Assembly: GCA_035602605.1 (NCBI GenBank)
Contig: DATNLZ010000046.1
Coordinates: forward strand, 1-19,130
Source: DASQHY01 sp035602605
GTDB taxonomy: Bacteria > Acidobacteriota > Terriglobia > Acidiferrales > UBA7541
Length of the DNA stretch: 19,130 nucleotides
Reading direction: 5' to 3'
Of the stretch, positions 1-7,055 are shown piece after piece; position 1 is the stretch's first letter; each line of letters opens with the position of its first letter. The notes beneath the pieces were generated by a model. The model saw only the letters and a program-made list of their open reading frames with translations. It searched no databases and was not told the DNA's origin. The position numbers and the translations under genes were made by a program.

Positions 1-220
1 GGCGGTCCAGATAAGGTCTCCAGTAGTTCTCCACGAAAGCCCGGGTCGTCAAAGCACTCACTGCCGGGCGCACCGTTGAAGCTGCCTGGATACGCTGCTC
101 CAAGACCGCACGGGCGGCTTTACGTCCAGACAGCCCGTAGATTGTTTCCCTCCTGTGTTGCCATTTGCCATTCTGTGTTCGCACCCGATAGCGAATCTTG
201 AAAACAATCTCCTGACTCAC
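1..220 (-). CDS. Tyrosine recombinase/phage integrase, N-terminal part (cut by window edge)
   Basis: A minus-strand frame opens with GTG at 220 and stays open to the window edge, giving 73 codons. An in-frame stop lies four codons upstream of the GTG, so this is the first usable start. The peptide begins VSQEIVFKIRYRVRTQNGKW, then has a basic stretch and ends near FVENYWRPYLDR. This is the look of an integrase arm-binding beta-strand domain running into the SAM-like core-binding domain. The catalytic domain would lie outside the window, so activity cannot be judged. No strong Shine-Dalgarno is visible. The gene diverges from the toxin-antitoxin pair at 313-876, a common arrangement at the edge of integrative elements. 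The family call rests on pattern recognition of a short N-terminus. Confidence 0.6.
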   Translation of the reverse strand, partial: MSQEIVFKIRYRVRTQNGKWQHRRETIYGLSGRKAARAVLEQRIQAASTVRPAVSALTTRAFVENYWRPYLDR

Positions 221-247
221 GTGTAGATGCTACCCTATCGCGTTTTC

Positions 248-275
248 TTGACATTATCACCCTCTCAGATACGAT
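248..275 (+). promoter_or_regulatory. Candidate sigma70-type promoter of the toxin-antitoxin operon
   Basis: TTGACA at 248-253 is a perfect -35 hexamer. TACGAT at 270-275 matches the -10 consensus at four of six positions, with a 16-nt spacer. It lies in the divergent gap between the integrase start (220) and the antitoxin start (313). A good ribosome site, GGAGGG at 300-305, follows 7 nt before the antitoxin GTG. No obvious inverted-repeat operator was seen in this gap. Confidence 0.45.
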
Positions 276-312
276 GAGGAGAGACTCCGATCCCCTTCTG
301 GAGGGTTAAGCC

Positions 313-567
313 GTGAACATCGAAATCCACGATGCGGCCCTTGAGGCCAGAATCCAGAAACAGCTTCAGGCTACCGGCTCCGGCAGCGTCGAGGAAGTCT
401 TGCTCCGTTTGCTGGAGACCCAGGAGGAACAGGATCGTTGGCTCTTGGAAAACCGGGAAACAATCAACGCAAAGATCAGGCGCGGCATCGAGCAACTCGA
501 CCGCGGCGAAGGAATCCCGGAAGATCAATTGGATGCTCACCTGGCGAATCTGAAAAGCCAAACCTAA
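313..567 (+). CDS. parD: ParD-like type II antitoxin
   Basis: This 84-residue acidic protein starts with GTG at 313, which is supported by GGAGGG 7 nt upstream. Its C-terminal half carries the pattern INAKIRRGIEQLDRGEGIPE followed by DQLDAHL, which is typical of ParD-family antitoxins: a helix, the QLDRGEG turn, then a toxin-wrapping tail. The N-terminus should form the DNA-binding and dimerisation module, although it is not a textbook ribbon-helix-helix. Its stop codon (565-567) directly abuts the ATG of the ParE-like gene at 568, so the two are translationally coupled. By family knowledge it neutralises the toxin by direct binding and represses its own operon. The pairing with the toxin makes the call firmer than the sequence alone would. 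Confidence 0.72.
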   Translation: MNIEIHDAALEARIQKQLQATGSGSVEEVLLRLLETQEEQDRWLLENRETINAKIRRGIEQLDRGEGIPEDQLDAHLANLKSQT

Positions 568-876
568 ATGAGCGTGCGCTTTGTTCTTGCGCCGCAGGCT
601 GCGCTCGATCTCGCCGAAATCTGGCGTTACATCAAAGAACAGACCAGCCTCACAATTGCGGACCGCGTTGAATCCGCCATCCGCGAAAAATTAGCTTTTC
701 TCGCGGAAACCCCCGGTGCCGGTCACAGTCGGAAGGATTTGACCGACGAAGATGTGAAATTTTTCCCTGTTTACTCTTATTTGATCGTCTATCGGACGCA
801 GACGAAACCATTGCAAGTCGCTGCCATTCTTCACGGACGCCGCGATGTGGAGCAGATCCTCAAAGGCCGCATATGA
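568..876 (+). CDS. parE: ParE/RelE-superfamily toxin
   Basis: This 102-residue protein starts immediately after the antitoxin stop. It shows the ParE landmarks in order: an N-terminal strand with LAPQAALDLAEIWRYI, an AxRVxxAI helix, a LAETPGAGHSRKDL segment, the strand FFPVYSYLIVYR, and a terminal HGRRDVEQIL motif. ParE toxins inhibit DNA gyrase, while close RelE-fold relatives cleave mRNA. The sequence favours ParE but cannot prove the target. Length and motif order match the family, and no lesion is visible. The operon probably stabilises the adjacent integrase-bearing DNA; that role is inferred from position. Confidence 0.85.
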   Translation: MSVRFVLAPQAALDLAEIWRYIKEQTSLTIADRVESAIREKLAFLAETPGAGHSRKDLTDEDVKFFPVYSYLIVYRTQTKPLQVAAILHGRRDVEQILKGRI

Positions 877-943
877 GCGATGGCTGCCCTGCCCTCGCCA
901 ACAATCCTCTGGCCGCCTTGCGAGTGCAGAGGCAGATTACTCG

Positions 944-957
944 GGACTGATCAGTCC
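944..957. repeat. Perfect 14-bp palindrome
   Basis: GGACTGATCAGTCC is its own reverse complement. It lies 68 bases after the ParE stop in non-coding sequence. It has no loop and no T-run, so it looks more like a dimeric protein-binding site than a terminator. It could also be chance. Confidence 0.4.
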
Positions 958-1041
958 AGGAAGCGTTCTCCATGTCATAGGCGCGACCCAGGTTGAACCC
1001 AGTGCAATTCTACAGATACGCTAACTCTCTCATCTCCACTC

Positions 1042-1146
1042 TCAAGCGACTCGACGACGATACTGGTCGGGCAGCTCGGCACCGTCCAAGTCAAGCTGCC
1101 CAAATGTTACACCGGGTGCGAAGAATACTTGTTCGCCGATTTTCAT
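1042..1146 (-). pseudogene. Short open frame, possible N-terminal remnant of a lost gene
   Basis: The frame runs from ATG (1146-1144) to TGA (1044-1042), 34 codons. The peptide MKIGEQVFFAPGVTFGQLDL continues to an acidic patch and then RRR near the stop. Its composition is closer to real protein than that of the other frames nearby. No family could be named and no good ribosome site was seen. It may be the surviving start of a deleted gene or noise. Confidence 0.2.
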
Positions 1147-1523
1147 AAGTTTGGCGATTCCGCGGGCCTACTCTCCCGAGTCGAACCCACAACCCTTGGG
1201 CCGATAACGGCCTATTCTGTTCCTGCTGGGCTGCCGCAGCTCACCGGCGCCGGGAAGGGGAATCCAAGGAGAGGTGATTAGGAGCGAGAACGTGCACTGG
1301 CATTCTTAGTGTGCCTTTCGCACTTTCTCGCACACACTCCGCACGCGCGATGCTGGCGTGGAAGCCAAGGCCGGAGCCCCGTGCCTGCCTTCAAAATAAT
1401 GGTTGGTTCAGAACTTCGCGAAAGCGACGGCGGTTCGCGCCTACCACTTTGATTTCCCTCTTTGGCTGGTCTCTACCGCGCGATACTGGCCGCGTGCAGT
1501 AATTGGCCGTTTCCGCAGAAGCG

Positions 1524-1548
1524 GGGTCGACCGTTTGCTGGCCGACCC
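1524..1548 (-). terminator. Hairpin downstream of the propeller gene (weak terminator candidate)
   Basis: GGGTCG at 1524-1529 pairs perfectly with CGACCC at 1543-1548. Two further G-C pairs are possible inside after one mismatch. It lies 24 bases past the stop of the minus-strand gene ending at 1572. No U-tract follows on either strand, so intrinsic termination is doubtful. Confidence 0.22.
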
Positions 1549-1571
1549 TCTGCATCGCGCTTGATCAAAAC

Positions 1572-4500
1572 TTACTGAATTGTCCCAGTTGTGGCGATCC
1601 CAAACGGGTTCGTGCCAGCCGGGAATGGCGACCCAGCCGCTGATGTGATTGCGCCCGTGGTTGGATCGATGGCATATACCCAAACGTCGTTCGAAACTTG
1701 GTTCACCACAAACAGGTACTGGCTGGAAACGTCCACAGCGACAGACTGCGGGCTCGTTCCAGTAACGAAGGGCGACCCGCTCAACTCGGTAAGGGCGAAC
1801 GTGCTGGCGTTGATGGTGTAAGCCGTGACGTTGTTCCCCGCTTCGTTGGTCACGTAGACAAACTGCGTCGAAGGTGTAACGGCAACCGCCGTGGGATTTG
1901 TCCCCGAGGCAAACGGTGAGCCCGCAACCTGCGCGAGCGCACCGCTGGTGGAGTCAATCGTGTACACCGAGATGCTGTTCGAATCGTGATTGGCCACAAA
2001 CAACAGCCTGCCCGAGCTGTCCGCGGCCACCGAGACCGGCGCAGTCCCGGCTCCAAACGGCGATCCGGTCACTGCCGTCAGTGCGCCGGTGATCGAGTTG
2101 ATCGTAAAGGCCGAAACGTTGTTGGATCCGCGACTGGTTACATAGAGGAAGCGGCCGCTCGGATCGGCGGCGACTCCCGAAGGACTCGTTCCTGCTGTAA
2201 CCGGCGAGCCGATGGCTGTTAGAGCTCCGGCGATTGGATCGACGCTGAACGCGTAGACATCACCCGAAGTTGCATTCACGACATAGAGGAAGCGCCCAGA
2301 GATTTCCGCCGTCAACGCCCGCGGCGCCATACCGGCCCCGAATGGAGAGCCCGCGACCGCGGTGAGAACGCCGGCCGGGTCGACGGTGAAAGCGGCCACG
2401 TCGTTCGATCCATTGTCGGCCGTAAATACGAAGCGGCCGAGGGAATCAATCGTCACCGCCTGCGGCCCTGTGGCGCCCGTGGCGAATGGCGAGCCGGTCA
2501 CCGGCGTGAGCGCGCCTGTGGCCGTGGCGATGGTATACGCGGAAACATCATTTGAAGCCGAGTTTGCTGCGTAAGCCAGCTTGGGAGCGGCGTTGGCCAA
2601 TGCCGATCCGCCGAGCAAAGCGACCGAGAAGGCTTGGCCGTGCGCCCGCGTGCTGCTTGCCGCAGAAAGTGCACCCGTGGCGGGATCGATGAGCAACGCC
2701 GTGACATCGCGCGAGCCCTCGCTGCCCACGCAGAGGTACACGTTGGCCGCATCCACGGCCAGCGAGCGCGGCTGTGTGCCAACCGCAAACGGCGAGCCCG
2801 AAATTGCGGTCAGCGCTCCCGTGCCGGCGTTGATGTTGAACGCAGAAACGTTGTTCGATCCGCGATTCACAACGTACAAGTACTTTCCGGTTTGATCCGT
2901 ACCGAGCGCAAGTGGCGAAGTGCCCGCTGCGAACGGCGATCCGGTCACCTGCGTCAGAGTCCCAGTTCCATCAATCGTGAAGACCGAGACGTTGTTGGAG
3001 CCCTGATTGGCCACGAAAACGACTTGGCCATTCGGAGAAAACGCAATCGCCTGCGGCTGCGTTCCGGTAGCGACTGGTAGTCCAACCGGCGTCAATGTCC
3101 CCGTTGCGTCGATCGAGAAAACAGAGACAGTGTTGTCAGCCGCATTGGCCACCAGCACAAACTGCCCTGATGGTGTTACTACTATGGACTGTGGATTGTT
3201 GCCCGCCGCGAAAGGCGAGCCGACAACCTCAGTAGGCGCGCCTGTGGCGTCAATGGAGAAAACAGAAACGCTGTTACTGGTTCCGGCATTGGCCACAAGC
3301 ACGAAGACACCCGGAGCTGTTGGCGGCGTCACCGCAACGGATTGCGGCTGTGTGCCAGTAGCAAATGGCGAGCCAGCCACGGCAGTGAGCGTTCCGTTCG
3401 CGGCTGTGATTGCAAACGCCGAAAGATTGTTCGAGCCCTGTTCGACCACGTACAGGAATGGTCCGCCTGGCGCTGTAGTCGTCAGTGCCTGCGCTACTGG
3501 ATTAATTCCTCCGGTGCTCAGGTAAGCCAAGTGGCGCAATTGCCCGGTGCTGGCCACTTCCCAGTACGTTGAGACGGTGCCGTCTTCGAAGTTGGCCACA
3601 TAAGCAAAGCGCGGAACCACCGCCGATACCGTAGCAAGCGCGGTGGCGGTCCGCGTCACATCGGACTGGCTCGTGGCTTTGACGTGGAAGACACCCGCTG
3701 TTGCCGGCGCCGTGTAATTGCCCTGCGCGTCTATCGTGCCGCCGCTCGGACCTTCTGTCACGGTCCAGTTCACAGGCGTGTTGGCACGGAACTTTTGTAT
3801 TCCGCTTAATGGCAGCGTCGCGCGCGCCGGCGCGATCACCACATCAGTCGGTGGCGTCAGAACGGTGACGGTCGCTCGGGCGAACATGGTTGGATCGGCA
3901 ACGCTGGTGGACCGGACATGGAATGTGCCGCCTAGAGCTGGCGCGGTATAGAGGCCTGTGCTCGTGATGCTGCCGCCAGAGGCGCCTTCCTCGACACTCC
4001 AGGTGTTCGCGAGATTGCAATCTCCTGTAACCGTCGAGGTGAACTGCTGGGTTGCCCCTGGGGAAACGTTGGCCGAAGTAGGATTAATCGTTACTACTAC
4101 CGGTCCCGTAGAAACCGCCTGCAACATCACGTTGGTGGCGTTCACCGTCGTTTGGAATGAACATCCTGACCCGAGATCCGTGCCATTGATAGCCGCAAAC
4201 GTCCCCGCGTGCGAAGCAAAATTCAGGATTGTGAATGAGCCTCCAGTGGCCGGGCGGAAGCCGCCGACAGCGCTGAGATTAAGCGCGCCATTCAGCGTGA
4301 TCGCGCCGGAGGTATTGAACTGGTCGAATTGCGTGCCTGCCGTGAGCCCGCCGATGCGGATGTTGACTCCGCTCGTAGCGCCCTGTGAGTCTGTCCCGGT
4401 AATGCCGAAAATGCCCGTGGCAGCGCCGACTCCCGGAGTGACCGTGCCGCCGCTATCGTTTACATTGGCGCTGACTGTGCCTGCACCACCAATCGTGCCG

Positions 4501-5909
4501 CCTTGAATGTTCAGCGTCGAATTCGCGCTCAGTATCCCGCCGTTGACGATCGTAGCGCCTGCCGTCTGCGTGTAGCCACCCGAATTCGTAAATGACAGCG
4601 TACCGCTCAGCACCAGCACGGTACCGCTGGTGGTGAAGGGACCCACGTGCGCAATGTTGCCCGTTCCCGTTCCGGCCGATTTCTGGAACGTCCCGGCATT
4701 ATTTACCGTCGAAGCCGTACCCCCGCCGAAGAAAATTCCTTGATCGTTCTGCAGGTCGTACATCCCTCCGACCTGAATGTTGACCGTTGCCCCACTGATC
4801 AAAAATACCTGGCTGTTCACTCCGCTCTGCGTCGCCGTCCCCGCTATGTTCAGTGTCCGCCCAATCAGGTTATGCGCGAACCCACTCACGTTCAGGCTTG
4901 TCCCAGACGGAATCGTCGTCGTGCCCGTACCGCTCATCGTTCCAGCGGTCCAGTTCATCACCGTAGCTACCGTCAGGTTCCCGCTCCCGTTGATCGTCCC
5001 CCCGCTCAGTGTAAAGTTCGCGGTGTTCACCGTAATATCCACCGCCAGTGTCAACGTGGCGCTCGGAATGGCTACCGTCCCCGCACCACTGAAACTCGTT
5101 CCCGCATTTAGCGTGAAGGTATTGCTCGCGAAGCTGATCGTCGCGCCCGTCGCGGCGGTGAAGCTGCCGCTATTCGTGCCTCCGCTCGCGAGGCTCAGTG
5201 TGCCGGTCAGTGCCGCAATCGCGCCGGTATTATTGAGCATACCCAAGTGGGTAATGTTGCCCGTCCCCGTTCCGGCCGATTTCTGGAACGTCCCGGCATT
5301 GTTCACCGTCGAAGCCGTACCCCCGCCGAAGAAAATTCCTTGATCGTTCTGCAGGTCGTACACCCCTCCGACCTGAATGTTGACCGTTGCCCCACTGACC
5401 AAAAATACCTGGCTGTTCACTCCGCTCTGCGTCGCCGTCCCCGCTATGTTCAGTGTCCGCCCGGTCAGGTTATGGCCGAAGCCACTGATATTCAGGGTTG
5501 TCGTAGCGGGAATCGTCGTCGTGCCCGTACCGCTCATCGTTCCAGCGGTCCAGTTAAATACACCGCTGACGATCAGGGCGCCCGCACCGGAGATAGTGCT
5601 ACTGAGATTGAGGGTGTTGGCCGTGGACGCAGTGGCGATATCAAGCGATCCGCCGGAGATCGTCAGAGTGCCGTCACTCGTAAGACTGTTGATGCTCTGC
5701 GCGCCCGCCGAGAGCGTAACACTGAATGCAACGCCTATGCACGCGTCGTCGGTTGGACCGGGCACGCCGGCGGGACTCCAGTTGCCGGCTGTCTGCCACA
5801 GACCATCGCCGGCCGCACCGGTCCAGGTCTCGGTGCATGCCGCCGATGAGAGATTGGGGAGTGCAAGGATTATTGCAAGAATGAAAGTAACGAAGAGTAG
5901 ACGCCGCAT
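1572..5909 (-). CDS. Large secreted protein: beta-helix-like repeats, two Ig-like modules and fourteen lactonase-type propeller blades
   Basis: This 1445-residue protein starts at ATG 5909 behind GGAGG with a 5-nt gap. Residues 1-23 are a Sec signal peptide ending LSSA. Residues about 24-600 are Gly/Thr/Ser-rich passenger-like sequence opening with a TWTGAAGDGLW...GNW motif, as in autotransporter-type beta-helical proteins. Within it, residues about 119-219 and 319-419 are near-identical. Residues about 605-765 form two Ig-like modules with the pattern VxINPTSANVSPGATQQFT and GLYTAPA. From about 766 to the end come blades with the core F-V-ANxGSNNVSVF and GSPFAAGTxPxxxA, as in the seven-bladed lactonase/YncE-like fold. 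I count fourteen, with an irregular linker near residue 1100, suggesting two propellers. No outer-membrane anchor, PEP-CTERM or type IX signal is seen at the C-terminus. The protein is probably an extracellular or periplasmic binding or adhesion protein; catalysis is not supported. Confidence 0.82.
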   Translation of the reverse strand: MRRLLFVTFILAIILALPNLSSAACTETWTGAAGDGLWQTAGNWSPAGVPGPTDDACIGVAFSVTLSAGAQSINSLTSDGTLTISGGSLDIATASTANTLNLSSTISGAGALIVSGVFNWTAGTMSGTGTTTIPATTTLNISGFGHNLTGRTLNIAGTATQSGVNSQVFLVSGATVNIQVGGVYDLQNDQGIFFGGGTASTVNNAGTFQKSAGTGTGNITHLGMLNNTGAIAALTGTLSLASGGTNSGSFTAATGATISFASNTFTLNAGTSFSGAGTVAIPSATLTLAVDITVNTANFTLSGGTINGSGNLTVATVMNWTAGTMSGTGTTTIPSGTSLNVSGFAHNLIGRTLNIAGTATQSGVNSQVFLISGATVNIQVGGMYDLQNDQGIFFGGGTASTVNNAGTFQKSAGTGTGNIAHVGPFTTSGTVLVLSGTLSFTNSGGYTQTAGATIVNGGILSANSTLNIQGGTIGGAGTVSANVNDSGGTVTPGVGAATGIFGITGTDSQGATSGVNIRIGGLTAGTQFDQFNTSGAITLNGALNLSAVGGFRPATGGSFTILNFASHAGTFAAINGTDLGSGCSFQTTVNATNVMLQAVSTGPVVVTINPTSANVSPGATQQFTSTVTGDCNLANTWSVEEGASGGSITSTGLYTAPALGGTFHVRSTSVADPTMFARATVTVLTPPTDVVIAPARATLPLSGIQKFRANTPVNWTVTEGPSGGTIDAQGNYTAPATAGVFHVKATSQSDVTRTATALATVSAVVPRFAYVANFEDGTVSTYWEVASTGQLRHLAYLSTGGINPVAQALTTTAPGGPFLYVVEQGSNNLSAFAITAANGTLTAVAGSPFATGTQPQSVAVTPPTAPGVFVLVANAGTSNSVSVFSIDATGAPTEVVGSPFAAGNNPQSIVVTPSGQFVLVANAADNTVSVFSIDATGTLTPVGLPVATGTQPQAIAFSPNGQVVFVANQGSNNVSVFTIDGTGTLTQVTGSPFAAGTSPLALGTDQTGKYLYVVNRGSNNVSAFNINAGTGALTAISGSPFAVGTQPRSLAVDAANVYLCVGSEGSRDVTALLIDPATGALSAASSTRAHGQAFSVALLGGSALANAAPKLAYAANSASNDVSAYTIATATGALTPVTGSPFATGATGPQAVTIDSLGRFVFTADNGSNDVAAFTVDPAGVLTAVAGSPFGAGMAPRALTAEISGRFLYVVNATSGDVYAFSVDPIAGALTAIGSPVTAGTSPSGVAADPSGRFLYVTSRGSNNVSAFTINSITGALTAVTGSPFGAGTAPVSVAADSSGRLLFVANHDSNSISVYTIDSTSGALAQVAGSPFASGTNPTAVAVTPSTQFVYVTNEAGNNVTAYTINASTFALTELSGSPFVTGTSPQSVAVDVSSQYLFVVNQVSNDVWVYAIDPTTGAITSAAGSPFPAGTNPFGIATTGTIQ
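4653..4955 (-). repeat. Internal duplication copy 2 (600-bp period)
   Basis: This segment aligns base for base, without gaps, to 5253-5555 at an offset of exactly 600 bp (200 codons). My hand count finds about 18 differences in 303 bases, concentrated at the right-hand end (4861-4914). It encodes residues about 319-419 of the secreted protein. The exact codon-multiple offset preserves the frame and the structural period. Confidence 0.88.
5253..5555 (-). repeat. Internal duplication copy 1 (600-bp period)
   Basis: Partner of 4653-4955. It encodes residues about 119-219, including the phrase NSQVFLVSGATVNIQVGGVY. Identity stops abruptly at both edges, which points to recent duplication or gene conversion rather than general family similarity. 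Confidence 0.88.
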
Positions 5910-6196
5910 GCAGTCCTCCGCAAAGCCAACCTGATTTGAACTCGATCTTTACTACGCCGCCGTTGCCTTCCCGCCGCCGCATCGCTTTCAACCGGCGGTG
6001 TCCATGGCTCGTTTTGATTTCGGCAACGGTTATGTCCAGAACGTAGTTGGAACCGATGACCTGAGGCCAACCCTGGAGGACTAGCTCGAACTGCGCTTGG
6101 AGTCGCACGCGTCGTGGCGAGCGCCAGCGTGCAGAGCAGCGCTATCCGCAGGGCGGAGGATCGAAAGGGATTGAGGACACCCTTGGGCTTCATCAT
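5870..6196 (-). CDS. Small putative exported protein or decayed leader gene
   Basis: The ATG at 6196 has an excellent ribosome site (AAGGAG, 5-nt spacer). The peptide starts MMKPKGVLNPF and then has a hydrophobic run SALRIALLCTLALATTRA that looks like a Sec signal. After about residue 45 the sequence turns arginine-rich and unconvincing. A neighbouring minus-strand frame reads more protein-like there (ending VVKIEFKSG), which suggests a frameshift. The frame overlaps the first 40 bases of the large secreted-protein gene in a different frame, so the two could be translationally coupled. No family was recognised. It could be a broken gene or a real short leader. Confidence 0.33.
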   Translation of the reverse strand: MMKPKGVLNPFRSSALRIALLCTLALATTRATPSAVRASPPGLASGHRFQLRSGHNRCRNQNEPWTPPVESDAAAGRQRRRSKDRVQIRLALRRTACGVYSSLLSFLQ

Positions 6197-6434
6197 TCTT
6201 TCTCCTTAGAAATCTCAGATTCTGACATCCACCACCGTATAAAATTCCTTGCAAACCGGCCACCGGGCGGCCACACCACACACTTCCATGTATAACTCTG
6301 AAGACCGTTGCATCACTGCAAGGTCAGTGATAGCCTTCCCCCAACGCGGAGGTCCCTGCCCCGCAAAGCCCGTTTAGAGGGTTCGCGATGTGGCTGTCTA
6401 CTTAACATTGCGCAAAAACGAGAGAAAAACCGTC

Positions 6435-7016
6435 ATGGCGGCGAAGAATTCTCGATGGGGAGGCGGGTCAGGGGCCCAGCAAATGGGTTCGCCACTCGCG
6501 GACAGGCGCGCACTAGACCACCTGTTTAGTGTCACTTACGAAGAACTAAGGCGCCTCGCCTCGACTGTCCGGCGCGGCGATCCCAGCGCCACGCTCAATC
6601 CCACCGCGCTCGTTCATGAAGCGTGGCTCAAACTGGCCAATTCCCCGGAAATTGCCTCCACTTCCCGGCTCCACTTCAAGCGCATCGCCGCTCGCGCCAT
6701 GCGGCAGCTATTGGTTGAGGCTGCGCGGCGCCGGAACGCTGGCAAACGCGGAGGCAGTGCGGAACTTACTGTGAGTTTTGACGATGCGTTTCATGAGAAA
6801 CCCTCCGGCGGAGAAGAACTTCTGGCGCTGAACACCGCCCTGAATTCGCTCTCGCGCATGAATCCGCGGCAGGCGGTGATGGTGGAGAGCCGATTCTTCG
6901 GAGGACTGGAAATACCGGAGATGGCGGCGCTCCTCAACATCTCCGAAGCCACCGTTCTTCGGGATTGGCGGGCAGCGAAGGCGTGGCTTGCCCACGAACT
7001 CCGCCAAGCCTCTTGA
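6435..7016 (+). CDS. ECF-like RNA polymerase sigma factor (Sigma70_ECF / TIGR02999 type)
   Basis: From ATG 6435 this gives 193 residues. A GTG at 6390 adds 15 residues (MAVYLTLRKNERKTV) that do not resemble the family, so the ATG is preferred, though neither start has a strong ribosome site. The family signature runs in order: LFSVTYEELRRLAS (region 2 start), LNPTALVHEAWLKL, HFKRIAARAMRQLLVEAARR with a following KRGG, then PRQAVMVESRFFGGLEIPEM and a helix-turn-helix with LNISEATVLRDWRAAKAWL (region 4). It directs RNA polymerase to alternative promoters. No anti-sigma gene is adjacent. Instead a Ser/Thr kinase gene follows after about 40 bases, so phosphorylation is the likely control, as shown for some kinase-linked ECF groups. 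The large secreted-protein gene diverges upstream and is a possible target. Confidence 0.88.
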   Translation: MAAKNSRWGGGSGAQQMGSPLADRRALDHLFSVTYEELRRLASTVRRGDPSATLNPTALVHEAWLKLANSPEIASTSRLHFKRIAARAMRQLLVEAARRRNAGKRGGSAELTVSFDDAFHEKPSGGEELLALNTALNSLSRMNPRQAVMVESRFFGGLEIPEMAALLNISEATVLRDWRAAKAWLAHELRQAS

Positions 7017-7055
7017 GGAGCAGCGCTATTTCATCCTATTGGACGGAGAGTGACG

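Larger units (their letters stand above)
877..1571. other. Gene-poor interval between parE and the propeller gene
   Basis: About 700 bases hold no convincing gene. The longer open frames here are short, arginine- and serine-rich, and resemble no family I recognise. Specific items inside, listed separately, are a perfect 14-bp palindrome at 944-957, a 34-codon minus-strand frame at 1042-1146, and a hairpin at 1524-1548. The rest may be decayed sequence at the edge of the left-hand element. Confidence 0.5.

Noticed and set aside
1165..1215. Minus-strand GGTTGTGGGTTCGACTCGGG resembles a tRNA T arm, and GGGAGAGTAGG resembles the end of 5S rRNA.
   Set aside because: The T stem does not pair, no acceptor or anticodon arm is found, and the 5S-like part is only 11 bases. 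Probably coincidence or a very old relic.
1591..5934. Many plus-strand open frames opposite the propeller gene, some near 200 residues.
   Set aside because: They are antisense shadows of a repetitive high-GC gene. The minus strand has a signal peptide, good ribosome site and recognisable repeats.
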